Origin: Thermoplasmata archaeon
GTDB lineage: Archaea; Thermoplasmatota; Thermoplasmata; Thermoplasmatales; Aciduliprofundaceae
Assembly: GCA_021160945.1 (NCBI GenBank)
Contig: JAGHBQ010000115.1
Coordinates: forward strand, 1 to 9,312
Length of the DNA stretch: 9,312 bases
Direction of reading: 5' to 3'
Numbering within the stretch: the first letter of the stretch is position 1; each line of letters starts with the position of its first letter. Shown piece after piece: positions 1 to 6,027 of this stretch. The position numbers and the translations under genes are program-made. The notes under the pieces are model-generated. The model was not told the origin of the DNA, ran no database searches, and saw only the letters and a list, made by a program, of their open reading frames with translations.

Positions 1-56
1 AAAATATATATGGTCTTCAAATTTCGCTTGGGAAATGGGGAATAATAATATTTCAG

Positions 57-70
57 TGAAACTTTATTAA
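57..70 (+). promoter_or_regulatory. Candidate promoter of taw3 (BRE/TATA-like)
   Basis: A purine-rich GTGAAA followed by TTTATTAA resembles an archaeal BRE plus TATA box. The TATA-like centre, near 66, would place transcription start about 25 bases downstream, near 90-93. That leaves a very short leader before the taw3 starts at 99, 108 or 111. The match is weak, and the surrounding A/T-rich sequence offers other possibilities, such as AATATATATG at 3-12. Confidence 0.35.
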
Positions 71-110
71 GATTGTAATTTAACTAGGATTAGAAAATAT
101 GGGTGATATG

Positions 111-689
111 ATGATAAATCGAAGAGAGGCTCTTGAAAAATATGAGGAAGCTAAGAAAAAGGGGGAGGTAGATGAAGATATAGTTTCCCTTCTGGACACC
201 ATAAACTCCTCTAAAAATTATTATACCACAAGTAGTTGCTCTGGCCGCATCGTTCTTTTTCAAATTCCAGAAATAGGAGACAAGGTGAATGCTAATTTTA
301 TCGGAAAATGGCACAGAGAAGTAGAATATGAAGAAATTAAAAAGGCTCTTAAAGATTATACAAAGGGCTATCTTTTTCTTTTAGTTCAATCTGCCATAAT
401 TCATGTGGTTGCAGATTCCTTAGAAAGAGGGAAAGAGATGATTGCTTTAGCACTTGAAAGCGGATTTAAATACACATCTATCAAAAATATAAAAAATGGA
501 AAAGTCCTGGTGGAAATCTTAAGCACCGAGAATATTCACATACCTTTAGGAAAAAATGGGGAGTTAATGGTAGATGAAAAGGCCTTAGAATTCTTTGTAG
601 AAATGGCAAACAAAACGCTTCAGAGAATAAAGAGAAAACTCAAAAACTTGGAGAAAAATCTCAGGAGGACTCTTCCCTTCTTTTCTTAA
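111..689 (+). CDS. taw3: tRNA-Phe 7-aminocarboxypropyl-demethylwyosine N4-methyltransferase (Taw3/TYW3 family)
   Basis: Taw3 is the archaeal TYW3 homologue. It uses S-adenosylmethionine to methylate N4 of the tricyclic wyosine-type base at position 37 of tRNA-Phe, next to the anticodon, in the cytoplasm. The family signature is clear: an N-terminal helix rich in Lys and Glu, then NYYTTSSCSGR around residues 36-46, a GKWH motif near 65-68, a segment containing IIHVVADSLERGKEM, and a GFKYTSI segment. At 192 residues it is near the usual size of about 200. Three in-frame ATGs lie at 99, 108 and 111. I chose 111 because GGTGAT at 102-107 can pair with the end of 16S rRNA and the two earlier ATGs overlap or touch it; a start at 99 adds four residues. 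The last 29 bases overlap the convergent eS17 gene. The identification is firm; the exact start is not. Confidence 0.93.
   Translation: MINRREALEKYEEAKKKGEVDEDIVSLLDTINSSKNYYTTSSCSGRIVLFQIPEIGDKVNANFIGKWHREVEYEEIKKALKDYTKGYLFLLVQSAIIHVVADSLERGKEMIALALESGFKYTSIKNIKNGKVLVEILSTENIHIPLGKNGELMVDEKALEFFVEMANKTLQRIKRKLKNLEKNLRRTLPFFS
625..658 (-). terminator. Possible multi-T-tract terminator after rps17e
   Basis: Read on the minus strand, the sequence just past the eS17 stop holds runs of T (TTTTTC, TTTTTG, TTTTC) spaced a few bases apart. Clustered T-tracts are typical of intrinsic termination in archaea. The tracts fall inside the 3' end of taw3, where they encode Lys and Asn codons, so they could also reflect only that coding sequence. 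Confidence 0.35.
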
Positions 690-867
690 CTCTCCAGTAT
701 CTGGTTACATATCCCGCCAGCATATTTCTCAACCTTTTTGTTTGAACATCTGTGAGTTTAGAGACCCAGATTTTATTATTTTCAAAATCTCCATTAAACT
801 TATCCGGATATTTCTCTACGAGCTCTCGCGCAACAGCTTTTATATTGGCTGATCTGATAGATCCCAT
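661..867 (-). CDS. rps17e: Small-subunit ribosomal protein eS17 (S17e)
   Basis: A 68-residue protein matching archaeal S17e, which is found in archaea and eukaryotes but not bacteria and is part of the small ribosomal subunit. Recognisable parts are the N-terminal MGSIRSANIK, the ELVEKYPDKF segment followed by DFENNK, and TDVQTKRLRNMLAGYVTRY near the end, then a basic tail. The reading frame stays open further upstream to 996, but that stretch is unrelated hydrophobic sequence antisense to nothing conserved and overlaps the end of priS. The ATG at 867-865 gives the normal family N-terminus. No Shine-Dalgarno site precedes it. Instead a TATA-like box lies about 27 bases upstream, so the message is probably leaderless. 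It follows priS after a 43-base gap, so it may be read from both its own promoter and priS readthrough. Its 3' end overlaps taw3 by 29 bases. Confidence 0.93.
   Translation of the reverse strand: MGSIRSANIKAVARELVEKYPDKFNGDFENNKIWVSKLTDVQTKRLRNMLAGYVTRYWRVKKRREESS
735..743 (+). terminator. Possible T-tract terminator after taw3
   Basis: TTTTTGTTT lies about 45 bases beyond the taw3 stop, inside the opposing eS17 gene. Archaeal RNA polymerase can terminate at T-rich tracts without a hairpin. This is a weak, single-tract candidate. Confidence 0.25.
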
Positions 868-889
868 ATGTGCCGCAAATAGTAACAAG

Positions 890-906
890 AATATATAATT
901 TTCCCC
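890..906 (-). promoter_or_regulatory. Promoter of rps17e (BRE + TATA), leaderless type
   Basis: On the minus strand GGGGAAAA (906-899) is followed by TTATATATT (898-890), a good BRE-TATA arrangement. The TATA centre is about 27 bases from the eS17 ATG, the spacing expected between TATA box and transcription start. The transcript would therefore begin at or within a few bases of the start codon. It sits across the end of priS and the short gap after it. Confidence 0.6.
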
Positions 907-910
907 TGGC

Positions 911-2122
911 TCAGGAAGAACATCTACTAACAAAGTCAGCCATTCCCCTTGCCACAAGAAATATCGCAAGATAGTCAGGCACACACCCTTCTCCATCTAT
1001 TCTATGATTCTCTCCGTTCATCTCAATTTCTATTTTTTCTTTCATGATAATTTTACTCTCTCCCTCTTTGAAAGTTTCAGGTATAGCATCTTTTAAAGGA
1101 TTAAATTCTTTAAATTCTTTAAAAGTTAAAGGCTTAACGATGAATCCAGTTTTTCCATGTAAAGAGCCTATTAATCTTATTAATCTATGAATTTCTGTAG
1201 TTACTGGCTCATCAGCTTCACCTCTTATTCTTATCTTTTCTTTAAGGTATAAAAGGAATGCGTCTCTTATCTTATCCGTTCTCAAAATCTGAAGTTTTGG
1301 TGACTGATCCTCAGATATAAGATACTCGATTTTCATAGTATTTAACTTGGTTTCTTTAAAAAGATCCTTTGCAATCTTCACACTCAACTTTTTATTTTTC
1401 AAAATTGAATTGATTTCATTTACCACCGCATCTTCGCCGTAATTGGTGTAGAGGGAAAGTAAAAATCTCGAAATATCGATTATCTCGCGGGAAATCTTTC
1501 CATACCAGCCTCCAAAATCTGGAGGGTAGAGAAAATATAGAGTTCTTCTCTTCTTTCCCTTTCCCTCTTCTTCCATAAGAAATTTGGTTATATCGTAACT
1601 TCCTCCCGTAATATAGGAAACTATTTCCCGCCTTTCATTGCTTCCCAGAACCTGAACATCTTTATTTCTAACATAAATATGATATCCTCTACCTCCAGAG
1701 AAAACTATTTCTATGTCTCTTTCATCAAAACCAAAATCATTCATAAGATATCTCACTACCAATTTTTCTGCTTCTCTTTTCACAATATTGAGCATTTCAG
1801 AGTAACTCTTGCCCTCCGTCTCAGGTATATGATCTGCATCAAGATCAAATACAAGATCTGCACCCATCCAACCCTTCTTTTCCATATCTTTATTTTTCGG
1901 ATCTTTATAATAAGCGGTGGAATAGTAGGCATGTCTTGGAACCTCTTTTACCAAAAATTTCTTGATCTCCCCTTTAGAGAAAAATGCTTTATGACGGAGA
2001 ACGTAACTCTTATCAAAAAACATAAAACCATACTCCCGCCTTGTGAATCTTGGTGGGAGAATAACGTCATTTTTTAGATAATACTCTCGAAACATTCCCT
2101 TCAAAAACTCCAGGTTTCCCAC
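911..2122 (-). CDS. priS: DNA primase catalytic (small) subunit PriS
   Basis: PriS, with the large subunit PriL, makes the RNA (and some DNA) primers for chromosome replication. The 403-residue product shows the archaeo-eukaryotic primase motifs in order: the HAYYSTAYY and GWMGADL region, the metal-binding FDLDAD (D93, D95), the SGGRGYHIYV loop (142-151) that contacts nucleotide, and ADEPVTTEIHRLIR followed by SLHGKTG (303-326). D304 in that last block aligns best with the third catalytic aspartate. The only cysteines are C380 and C401, so the zinc knuckle of Pyrococcus-type PriS is absent, as I recall for haloarchaeal and Thermoplasma-like enzymes. The C-terminal VPDYLAIFLVARGMAD is the usual family ending. 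The chosen start is GTG at 2122, about 24 bases from a TATA-like box and without an SD, suggesting a leaderless message. The ATG at residue 10 is an alternative. It is divergent from the ribosomal operon and upstream of rps17e. Confidence 0.96.
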   Translation of the reverse strand: MGNLEFLKGMFREYYLKNDVILPPRFTRREYGFMFFDKSYVLRHKAFFSKGEIKKFLVKEVPRHAYYSTAYYKDPKNKDMEKKGWMGADLVFDLDADHIPETEGKSYSEMLNIVKREAEKLVVRYLMNDFGFDERDIEIVFSGGRGYHIYVRNKDVQVLGSNERREIVSYITGGSYDITKFLMEEEGKGKKRRTLYFLYPPDFGGWYGKISREIIDISRFLLSLYTNYGEDAVVNEINSILKNKKLSVKIAKDLFKETKLNTMKIEYLISEDQSPKLQILRTDKIRDAFLLYLKEKIRIRGEADEPVTTEIHRLIRLIGSLHGKTGFIVKPLTFKEFKEFNPLKDAIPETFKEGESKIIMKEKIEIEMNGENHRIDGEGCVPDYLAIFLVARGMADFVSRCSS

Positions 2123-2140
2123 ACATCAATGATTTCTCAA

Positions 2141-2160
2141 TAATATTAAAACATTTTCTC
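2141..2160 (-). promoter_or_regulatory. Candidate promoter of priS
   Basis: On the minus strand GAGAAAAT (2160-2153) precedes TTTTAATATTA (2151-2141), a BRE/TATA-like pair. Its centre lies about 24 bases before the GTG start of priS, which fits a leaderless transcript. A second possible box, ATATAAAG, lies slightly further upstream (2160-2167 on the opposite strand) and would give a short leader instead. Confidence 0.5.
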
Positions 2161-2182
2161 TTTATATGTTGCATCTAGACTG

Positions 2183-2206
2183 AGCGAATTCTTTAAATAT
2201 TAAATA
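2183..2206 (+). promoter_or_regulatory. Promoter of the ribosomal protein operon (BRE + TATA)
   Basis: AGCGAATTC (2183-2191) followed by TTTAAATATTAAATA (2192-2206) is the best plus-strand BRE/TATA candidate before rpl3. A TATA centre near 2196-2204 predicts transcription start around 2220-2230. That would give a leader of roughly 110-120 bases holding the whole structured element at 2232-2323. TTTATATG at 2161-2168 is a second candidate that would start transcription near 2188-2191. Confidence 0.6.
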
Positions 2207-2211
2207 TCGTT

Positions 2212-2277
2212 ATGGTGGCTCAAGAAAAATTAGCCAGACGCCAAGGGCTTAGCCTAAAAAATGAGGCAGCCCACTGA
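2212..2277 (+). other. Tiny open frame 1 in the L3 leader (doubtful)
   Basis: An ATG at 2212 opens a 21-codon frame ending at TGA 2275-2277. The predicted peptide starts MVAQEKLARR and ends NEAAH, and looks vaguely helical. There is no Shine-Dalgarno site, and the ATG lies upstream of the transcription start predicted from the nearest TATA box. It would only be on the mRNA if the 2161 promoter is used. It may be chance. Confidence 0.15.
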
Positions 2278-2323
2278 TGTCCCCCGAAAAAGAATTTCTG
2301 GGGACATAAAAGGCGTCACGGCT
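2232..2323 (+). promoter_or_regulatory. Structured 5' leader RNA before rpl3: predicted three-way junction
   Basis: Base pairing read by eye gives a compact fold. P1 pairs GACGCC (2237-2242) with GGCGTC (2312-2317), extended by AGCC (2232-2235) with GGCT (2320-2323) across a 1x2 internal loop. P2 pairs GGGCT (2245-2249) with AGCCC (2268-2272) and GCCT (2252-2255) with AGGC (2264-2267), with a two-base bulge and an 8-base loop. P3 pairs ATGTCCCC (2277-2284) with GGGGACAT (2300-2307), then GAAA (2286-2289) with TTTC (2295-2298) across one mismatch, closing on AAGAA. Joining strands are AA, ACTG and AAAA. About 31 pairs fit into 92 bases, ending six bases before the L3 ribosome-binding site. By position it is probably a cis-acting leader by which a protein of this operon, such as L3, L4 or L2, limits its own synthesis. 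The ligand is unknown. I do not recognise a named RNA family. Confidence 0.65.
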
Positions 2324-2335
2324 GATTCGAGGTGA
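2261..2335 (+). other. Tiny open frame 2 in the L3 leader, stop inside the L3 ribosome-binding site (doubtful)
   Basis: ATG at 2261, in the P2 loop of the leader RNA, opens a 24-codon basic peptide (MRQPTDVPRK onward) whose TGA (2333-2335) is the last part of the L3 SD GAGGTGA. The same stop-in-SD layout occurs between real genes of this operon (L2 to S19, S17 to L14). However, no SD precedes this ATG, and the RNA structure is the stronger signal here. I list it as a possibility for coupling, not as a supported gene. Confidence 0.18.
2329..2335 (+). promoter_or_regulatory. Ribosome-binding site GAGGTGA of rpl3
   Basis: GAGGTGA lies five bases before ATG 2341. It decides the start: an in-frame GTG at 2332 lies inside the SD itself and is therefore unlikely to be used. 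GTGA (2332-2335) is complementary to TCAC (2316-2319), which otherwise forms part of helix P1 of the leader. Confidence 0.8.
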
Positions 2336-2340
2336 AAGAT

Positions 2341-3360
2341 ATGGGAAGTGCGCATCATCCTAGAAGAGGCTCTATGGCCTATTATCCGAGAAAGAGAGCT
2401 AAGAGTATAGTACCTCGCATTAGAACATGGCCCGAGATAGAGGACGGCCCCCGCATTCAGGGATTTGCTGGATACAAAGCAGGAATGACTCATGTGTTTA
2501 CCATAGACTGGAGAAAACACACAACCACTGCAGGACAGGAAATTTGGACACCGGTGACGGTTATAGAGGTACCACCAATGAAGGTGGCAGGTGTTAGATT
2601 TTACGAGCGTACCATGTATGGTCTGAGGAGCATAGGAGAAGTATGGGACGAGAATTTTGATAAGGAGCTTGCAAGAAGGTTCCCCTTGCCCAAGGAATAC
2701 AGCAGGGAGAAAGCGCTTAAGAGAATAAGTGAAGATGTTGAAGAAGTCCGGCTCATAGTTCACACTCAGCCAAAATTAGTGAGTGGAATACCAAAAAAAG
2801 CTCCCGATATAATGGAAATCAGGGTGGGAGGGGGGACGGTAGAAGAGAGGAAGGAGTACGCTCTCAATCTTCTCGGTAAGGAAATCAAATTTAGCGATTT
2901 TAAAAGTGAGGGAAAATTCGTAGATGTTATTGGAATCACAAAAGGCAAAGGATTCCAAGGCCATGTGAAGAGATTCGGTGTGAAACTACTGAGTCATAAG
3001 AACAGGAAACATAGAAGGATGATAGGAACCCTGGGTCCGTGGCATCCTGACTGGGTTCGTTATACTGTGCCACAGGCTGGACAGACCGGATATCATCAGA
3101 GAACTGAATACAACAAGAGGATAATCAAATATGTGGATTTTGTGGATGAGAGCGAAAAGAAACTTGCGATAGAAATCACTCCTGAGGGAGGATTTCCCCA
3201 CTATGGTGTTGTAAAGAATCCATACGTTCTCATTCATGGTTCAGTTCCAGGTCCTGCAAAGAGGCTAATCCGCTTCCGAGATCCAGTGAGGCAGATGCTT
3301 GAAGATGTGGAAAGCATAGAGATAACTTATGTATCACTCCAATCCAAGATGGGGGTGTGA
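2341..3360 (+). CDS. rpl3: Large-subunit ribosomal protein uL3
   Basis: L3 is an early-assembling large-subunit protein whose extended finger reaches towards the peptidyl-transferase centre. The 339-residue product has the archaeal/eukaryal N-terminus (MGSAHHPRRGSMAYYPRKRA), GFAGYKAGMTHV near residues 41-52, the core GITKGKGFQGHVKRFG around 198-213, and the central loop with GPWHPDW and the histidine- and glutamine-rich stretch that contacts 23S rRNA. Length is normal for archaea. I start at ATG 2341 because a full SD (GAGGTGA) lies five bases upstream; an in-frame GTG at 2332 is part of that SD. It is the first gene of the operon, with its stop three bases before rpl4. The structured leader directly in front suggests control of the operon at this gene. 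Confidence 0.97.
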   Translation: MGSAHHPRRGSMAYYPRKRAKSIVPRIRTWPEIEDGPRIQGFAGYKAGMTHVFTIDWRKHTTTAGQEIWTPVTVIEVPPMKVAGVRFYERTMYGLRSIGEVWDENFDKELARRFPLPKEYSREKALKRISEDVEEVRLIVHTQPKLVSGIPKKAPDIMEIRVGGGTVEERKEYALNLLGKEIKFSDFKSEGKFVDVIGITKGKGFQGHVKRFGVKLLSHKNRKHRRMIGTLGPWHPDWVRYTVPQAGQTGYHQRTEYNKRIIKYVDFVDESEKKLAIEITPEGGFPHYGVVKNPYVLIHGSVPGPAKRLIRFRDPVRQMLEDVESIEITYVSLQSKMGV

Positions 3361-3363
3361 TGG

Positions 3364-4128
3364 ATGCGTGTCAACATTTACACTTTAGATGGCGGAATAA
3401 AGGATCAGGTGGAACTTCCTAAAGTATTTAAATATTCCTACAGGCCTGATCTCATAAAAGAGGCTGTTAGGATATTTCAGCTCAATAGAGTACAGCCACA
3501 CGGTGTGGATCCAATGGCAGGCATGCGGAGAGTTGCTGAGTCTCTCGGTCCTGGTCATGGCATATCCAAGATGGTTCCTAGAATTGGAAATACCACTAGG
3601 GGTGCAATAATTCCCAATACCCGTGGAGGCAGAGCAGGACACCCCCCACTGGTTGAAAAGGTCTGGAAAAGAAAATTAAACAAGAAGGTAAGAAGGTTTG
3701 CAAAATACAGTGCATTGTCCATGACTGCAAACAAGGTTATGGTGAGGCAAAGAGGTCATAAATTCAATTTAGAACTTACTCTCCCTGTGATAATAGAAGA
3801 TAAATTTGAGGAGCTGAGTAAAGCTAAGGAAGTAGTAGAGGTTCTTAAGAAGATAGGCCTCTATGATGACATTGAGAGAGCAAGTGAAAAGAAGATCCGG
3901 GGCGGTCGTGGGAAGATGAGAGGAAGAAGATACAAGAGGAAGAAGAGCATACTCTTCGTTGTGAAGAACAAAGAGAAAGTTGAAAAAGGACTAAGAAATC
4001 TTCCAGGAGTGGATATAGTTACACCTAGAGAATTGAACGCAGAGCTTCTCGCTCCCGGAACCCACGCGGGTCGTCTCACAGTATTTACCGAGGGAGCCCT
4101 TGAAGAGATAAGGAGGTGGGAAGCATGA
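3364..4128 (+). CDS. rpl4: Large-subunit ribosomal protein uL4
   Basis: L4 binds domain I of 23S rRNA and its long loop lines the narrowest part of the peptide exit tunnel with L22. The 254 residues match archaeal L4: an N-terminal domain starting [10 protein letters not shown], the loop region with [10 protein letters not shown] and [11 protein letters not shown] (about 47-95), the basic [19 protein letters not shown], then a [12 protein letters not shown] stretch near 185-196 and the C-terminal [17 protein letters not shown]. In bacteria L4 is the autogenous repressor of the S10 operon, so it is one natural candidate ligand for the leader RNA upstream of rpl3. The ATG follows the rpl3 stop by three bases, with GGGGGTG just upstream. 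Its stop overlaps the rpl23 start as ATGA. Confidence 0.97.
   Translation: MRVNIYTLDGGIKDQVELPKVFKYSYRPDLIKEAVRIFQLNRVQPHGVDPMAGMRRVAESLGPGHGISKMVPRIGNTTRGAIIPNTRGGRAGHPPLVEKVWKRKLNKKVRRFAKYSALSMTANKVMVRQRGHKFNLELTLPVIIEDKFEELSKAKEVVEVLKKIGLYDDIERASEKKIRGGRGKMRGRRYKRKKSILFVVKNKEKVEKGLRNLPGVDIVTPRELNAELLAPGTHAGRLTVFTEGALEEIRRWEA
4111..4119 (+). promoter_or_regulatory. Ribosome-binding site AGGAGGTGG of rpl23
   Basis: AGGAGGTGG inside the end of rpl4, five bases before ATG 4125, is among the strongest SD matches in the window. It rules out the in-frame GTG at 4116, which is part of the SD. Confidence 0.8.
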
Positions 4129-4388
4129 CATTCGACCCAAATGAAGTTATAATTAAACCCTATGTTACGGAAAAATCCCTTCTTATGATAGAGAAGGAGA
4201 ACAAGCTCACATTCATAGTGAGAAGAGATTCAACTAAAACTCAGATAAAGCATGCTGTTGAGAAGCTCTTTGATGTAAAGGTTGAAAAGGTTAATACCTA
4301 CATCACACGCTATGGTAAGAAAGCTATAGTTAAACTTGCGAAGGAGTATAGTGCAGAAGAGATTGGTATGAGAATGGGAATATTCTAA
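4125..4388 (+). CDS. rpl23: Large-subunit ribosomal protein uL23
   Basis: L23 sits at the rim of the exit tunnel and is a docking point for the signal recognition particle and other nascent-chain factors. The 87-residue product has the family's opening [11 protein letters not shown], the basic-hydrophobic [20 protein letters not shown], and [23 protein letters not shown], the typical small alpha/beta RNA-binding fold. Length is usual for archaea, which lack the longer bacterial loop. ATG 4125 overlaps the rpl4 stop as ATGA and has a very strong SD, so the two are probably translationally coupled. Ten bases separate its stop from the rpl2 start. Confidence 0.97.
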   Translation: MTFDPNEVIIKPYVTEKSLLMIEKENKLTFIVRRDSTKTQIKHAVEKLFDVKVEKVNTYITRYGKKAIVKLAKEYSAEEIGMRMGIF

Positions 4389-4398
4389 GGTGGTGTAA

Positions 4399-5100
4399 AT
4401 GGGTAAAAGAATTATACCTCAAAGAAGAGGGCGTGGATCTTCCGTTTATAGAGCTCCAAGTCACAGATACGCTGGCAGAGCAATCAACCCAAAAGTTCCT
4501 CAGGGAAGGGGATATGTGGTTGAAATTTTCCATGATCCAGGTCACACAGCCCCCCTGGCAAGAGTTAAGCTCGAAAGTGGGGAAGAATGCCTCATGATTG
4601 CACATATGGGGATGTACGAGGGTCAGGAGATACAGATTGGAGAGGGGGCTGAAATCAGACCAGGAAATGTGTTGCCTCTGGGAAGCATACCAGAGGGTGT
4701 GCCTATATACAACATAGAGGCGAGGCCAGGAGATGGTGGAAAATACATAAGAAGCGGTGGAAATTACGCTCAAATAGTCACTCATGGTTTGAAGACCACA
4801 GTGCAGTTGCCCTCCGGGGAATTTAAGATGTTTGATCCCCACTGCAGGGCAACCATTGGAATAATAGCCGGTGGTGGTAGAAAGGAGAAGCCTATGCTTA
4901 AAGCAGGTAAAGTATACCATGCGTGGAGGAGTAAAGCCAGAAAACATGTACGCGTTAGAGGTGTTGCCATGAATGCGGTGAATCACCCCCACGGTGGAGG
5001 TAATCACCAGCATGTGGGTCGTCCAAGCACAGTTTCTCGGCATGCTCCTCCTGGTAGAAAGGTTGGTAGATTATCACCCAAGAAAAAGAAGAAGAGGTGA
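4399..5100 (+). CDS. rpl2: Large-subunit ribosomal protein uL2
   Basis: L2 binds 23S rRNA near the peptidyl-transferase centre, is needed for subunit association and helps form the A- and P-site tRNA environment. All 233 residues align with archaeal L2: [20 protein letters not shown] at the start, the OB-fold region with [16 protein letters not shown] (41-56), the SH3-like half with AGKVYHAWR, and the near-invariant [12 protein letters not shown] (194-205) containing the histidine equivalent to that implicated in E. coli peptidyl transfer. The tail is strongly basic (KKKKKR). SD-like GGTGGTG lies in the gap before it. The last codons and stop, AAGAGGTGA, serve as the SD of rps19 four bases later. 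Confidence 0.98.
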   Translation: MGKRIIPQRRGRGSSVYRAPSHRYAGRAINPKVPQGRGYVVEIFHDPGHTAPLARVKLESGEECLMIAHMGMYEGQEIQIGEGAEIRPGNVLPLGSIPEGVPIYNIEARPGDGGKYIRSGGNYAQIVTHGLKTTVQLPSGEFKMFDPHCRATIGIIAGGGRKEKPMLKAGKVYHAWRSKARKHVRVRGVAMNAVNHPHGGGNHQHVGRPSTVSRHAPPGRKVGRLSPKKKKKR

Positions 5101-5104
5101 GTGA

Positions 5105-5560
5105 ATGGCAAAGATGAGGAAAATTAGTGCAAAGGCGGCAAGGAGAAGAAAGAGGAAGACCCGTAAGATTATAATGGGTCGCATGAAGGAATTCTCCTAT
5201 AGGGGATACAGCCTTGAAGAACTGCAGAAGATGAGCTGGGATGAATTTGCGGAGCTCCTACCTGCAAGGGCAAGGAGAACTCTCAAGAGGGGCTGGGATG
5301 AAGAGAGAATGAAGGCAGTGAGAAAAATAATAAATTCCAATAAGGTTGTGAGAACACATCGTAGGGATCTCATAGTTCTTCCTCAGTTTGTGGGTAAAAG
5401 GGTTGCAGTTCATAACGGCAAGGAGTTTGTGGAAGTTGAAATAAAGCCCGAGATGATCGGGCATTACTTGGGTGAGTTTGCTCTTACGAGAAAGGAAGTA
5501 AAGCACAGTGGTCCTGGAGTTGGAGCTACTCGCAGCTCCAAATTTGTGCCGCTGAAGTGA
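5105..5560 (+). CDS. rps19: Small-subunit ribosomal protein uS19
   Basis: S19 lies in the head of the small subunit beside S13 and contacts the A-site finger of the large subunit. The 151-residue product carries the archaeal/eukaryal N-terminal extension (a Lys/Arg-rich opening, then [32 protein letters not shown]) and the universal core: [29 protein letters not shown] and [13 protein letters not shown], ending [14 protein letters not shown]. Length is as expected for archaea. The start at 5105 is served by GAGGTGAGTGA at the end of rpl2. An ATG three codons later is possible but less well spaced. It is followed after nine bases by rpl22. Confidence 0.97.
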   Translation: MAKMRKISAKAARRRKRKTRKIIMGRMKEFSYRGYSLEELQKMSWDEFAELLPARARRTLKRGWDEERMKAVRKIINSNKVVRTHRRDLIVLPQFVGKRVAVHNGKEFVEVEIKPEMIGHYLGEFALTRKEVKHSGPGVGATRSSKFVPLK

Positions 5561-5569
5561 GGTGGTTGA

Positions 5570-6025
5570 ATGCCCTACAGCATAAAAGTTGAAGGAGACA
5601 AATACGCCAAAGCCTTCGGGAGGGATTTACCGCTCTCTCTCAAGGACTCGGTTAATCTGTGCAGAGCATTGAAGGGTATGAAACTTGATGATGCCAAGGA
5701 TTTCCTAGAGGATGTGATAAAGAAGAAACGTGCCGTACCCTATTTCCGCTATCTTGATTCAATCTCTCATCGCCATGGAATTGGGCCTGGTCGCTATCCT
5801 GTGAAAGAGGCAAAGCACATACTTAAGGTTCTGGAAAACGCAGAGGCAAATGCAGAGAACAAAGATCTTGATACAGATTCATTATACATAATGCACATAG
5901 CTGCTCATAAAGGAAGAGTGTTTAAAACATATACTCCAAGGGCCTACGGAAGAGCAACTGAGATACGGAGAGATAGAGTCCACATAGAGGTGATACTGGA
6001 AGAGCGTGTTCCTGAGGAGGAATAA
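5570..6025 (+). CDS. rpl22: Large-subunit ribosomal protein uL22
   Basis: L22 spans the large subunit and, with L4, forms the constriction of the exit tunnel through its long beta hairpin. The 151 residues show the archaeal form: KYAKAFGRDLPLSLKDSVNLCRALKGMKLDDAKDF at the N-terminal side in pieces typical of the family, VPYFRYLDSISHRHGIGPGRYP in the archaeal insert, VLENAEANAENKDLD in the middle, and the hairpin region with KGRVFKTYTPRAYGRAT and an IEVILEE strand near the end. GAGGTGG directly after the rps19 stop is the SD. The last codons (GAGGAGGAATAA) supply the SD for rps3, whose ATG is two bases past the stop. Confidence 0.97.
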   Translation: MPYSIKVEGDKYAKAFGRDLPLSLKDSVNLCRALKGMKLDDAKDFLEDVIKKKRAVPYFRYLDSISHRHGIGPGRYPVKEAKHILKVLENAEANAENKDLDTDSLYIMHIAAHKGRVFKTYTPRAYGRATEIRRDRVHIEVILEERVPEEE

Positions 6026-6027
6026 GA

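Noticed and set aside
1..56. A/T-rich AAAATATATATG and the sequence after it as a promoter or origin-like element.
   Set aside because: A TATA box for a divergent gene off the left edge is possible, but nothing in the window tests it, and no repeats or origin motifs are visible.
868..996. A 43-codon N-terminal extension of the eS17 frame.
   Set aside because: It overlaps the end of priS, has no similarity to S17e, and the family N-terminus starts exactly at the ATG at 867.
1185..1215. Glu310 of PriS where many relatives have Asp in VTTD..RLIR, suggesting a lost catalytic aspartate.
   Set aside because: Aligning with human PRIM1 and LigD-type enzymes, the third catalytic acid fits D304 (ADEPVT) better, and that residue is present. 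The Glu is a conservative change outside the triad.
2274..2326. C/D-box-like or H/ACA-like guide RNA (CTGATG, CTGA and ACA all occur in the leader).
   Set aside because: Spacing and internal helices do not fit a C/D RNA, the ACA is buried in helix P3, and no guide pocket is visible. A cis-acting leader explains the position better.
2321..2335. GATTCGA resembling a tRNA T-loop, raising the idea of a tRNA or tRNA-like fold.
   Set aside because: No flanking T-stem or acceptor stem pairs around it, and the sequence is taken up by the end of P1 and the L3 SD.
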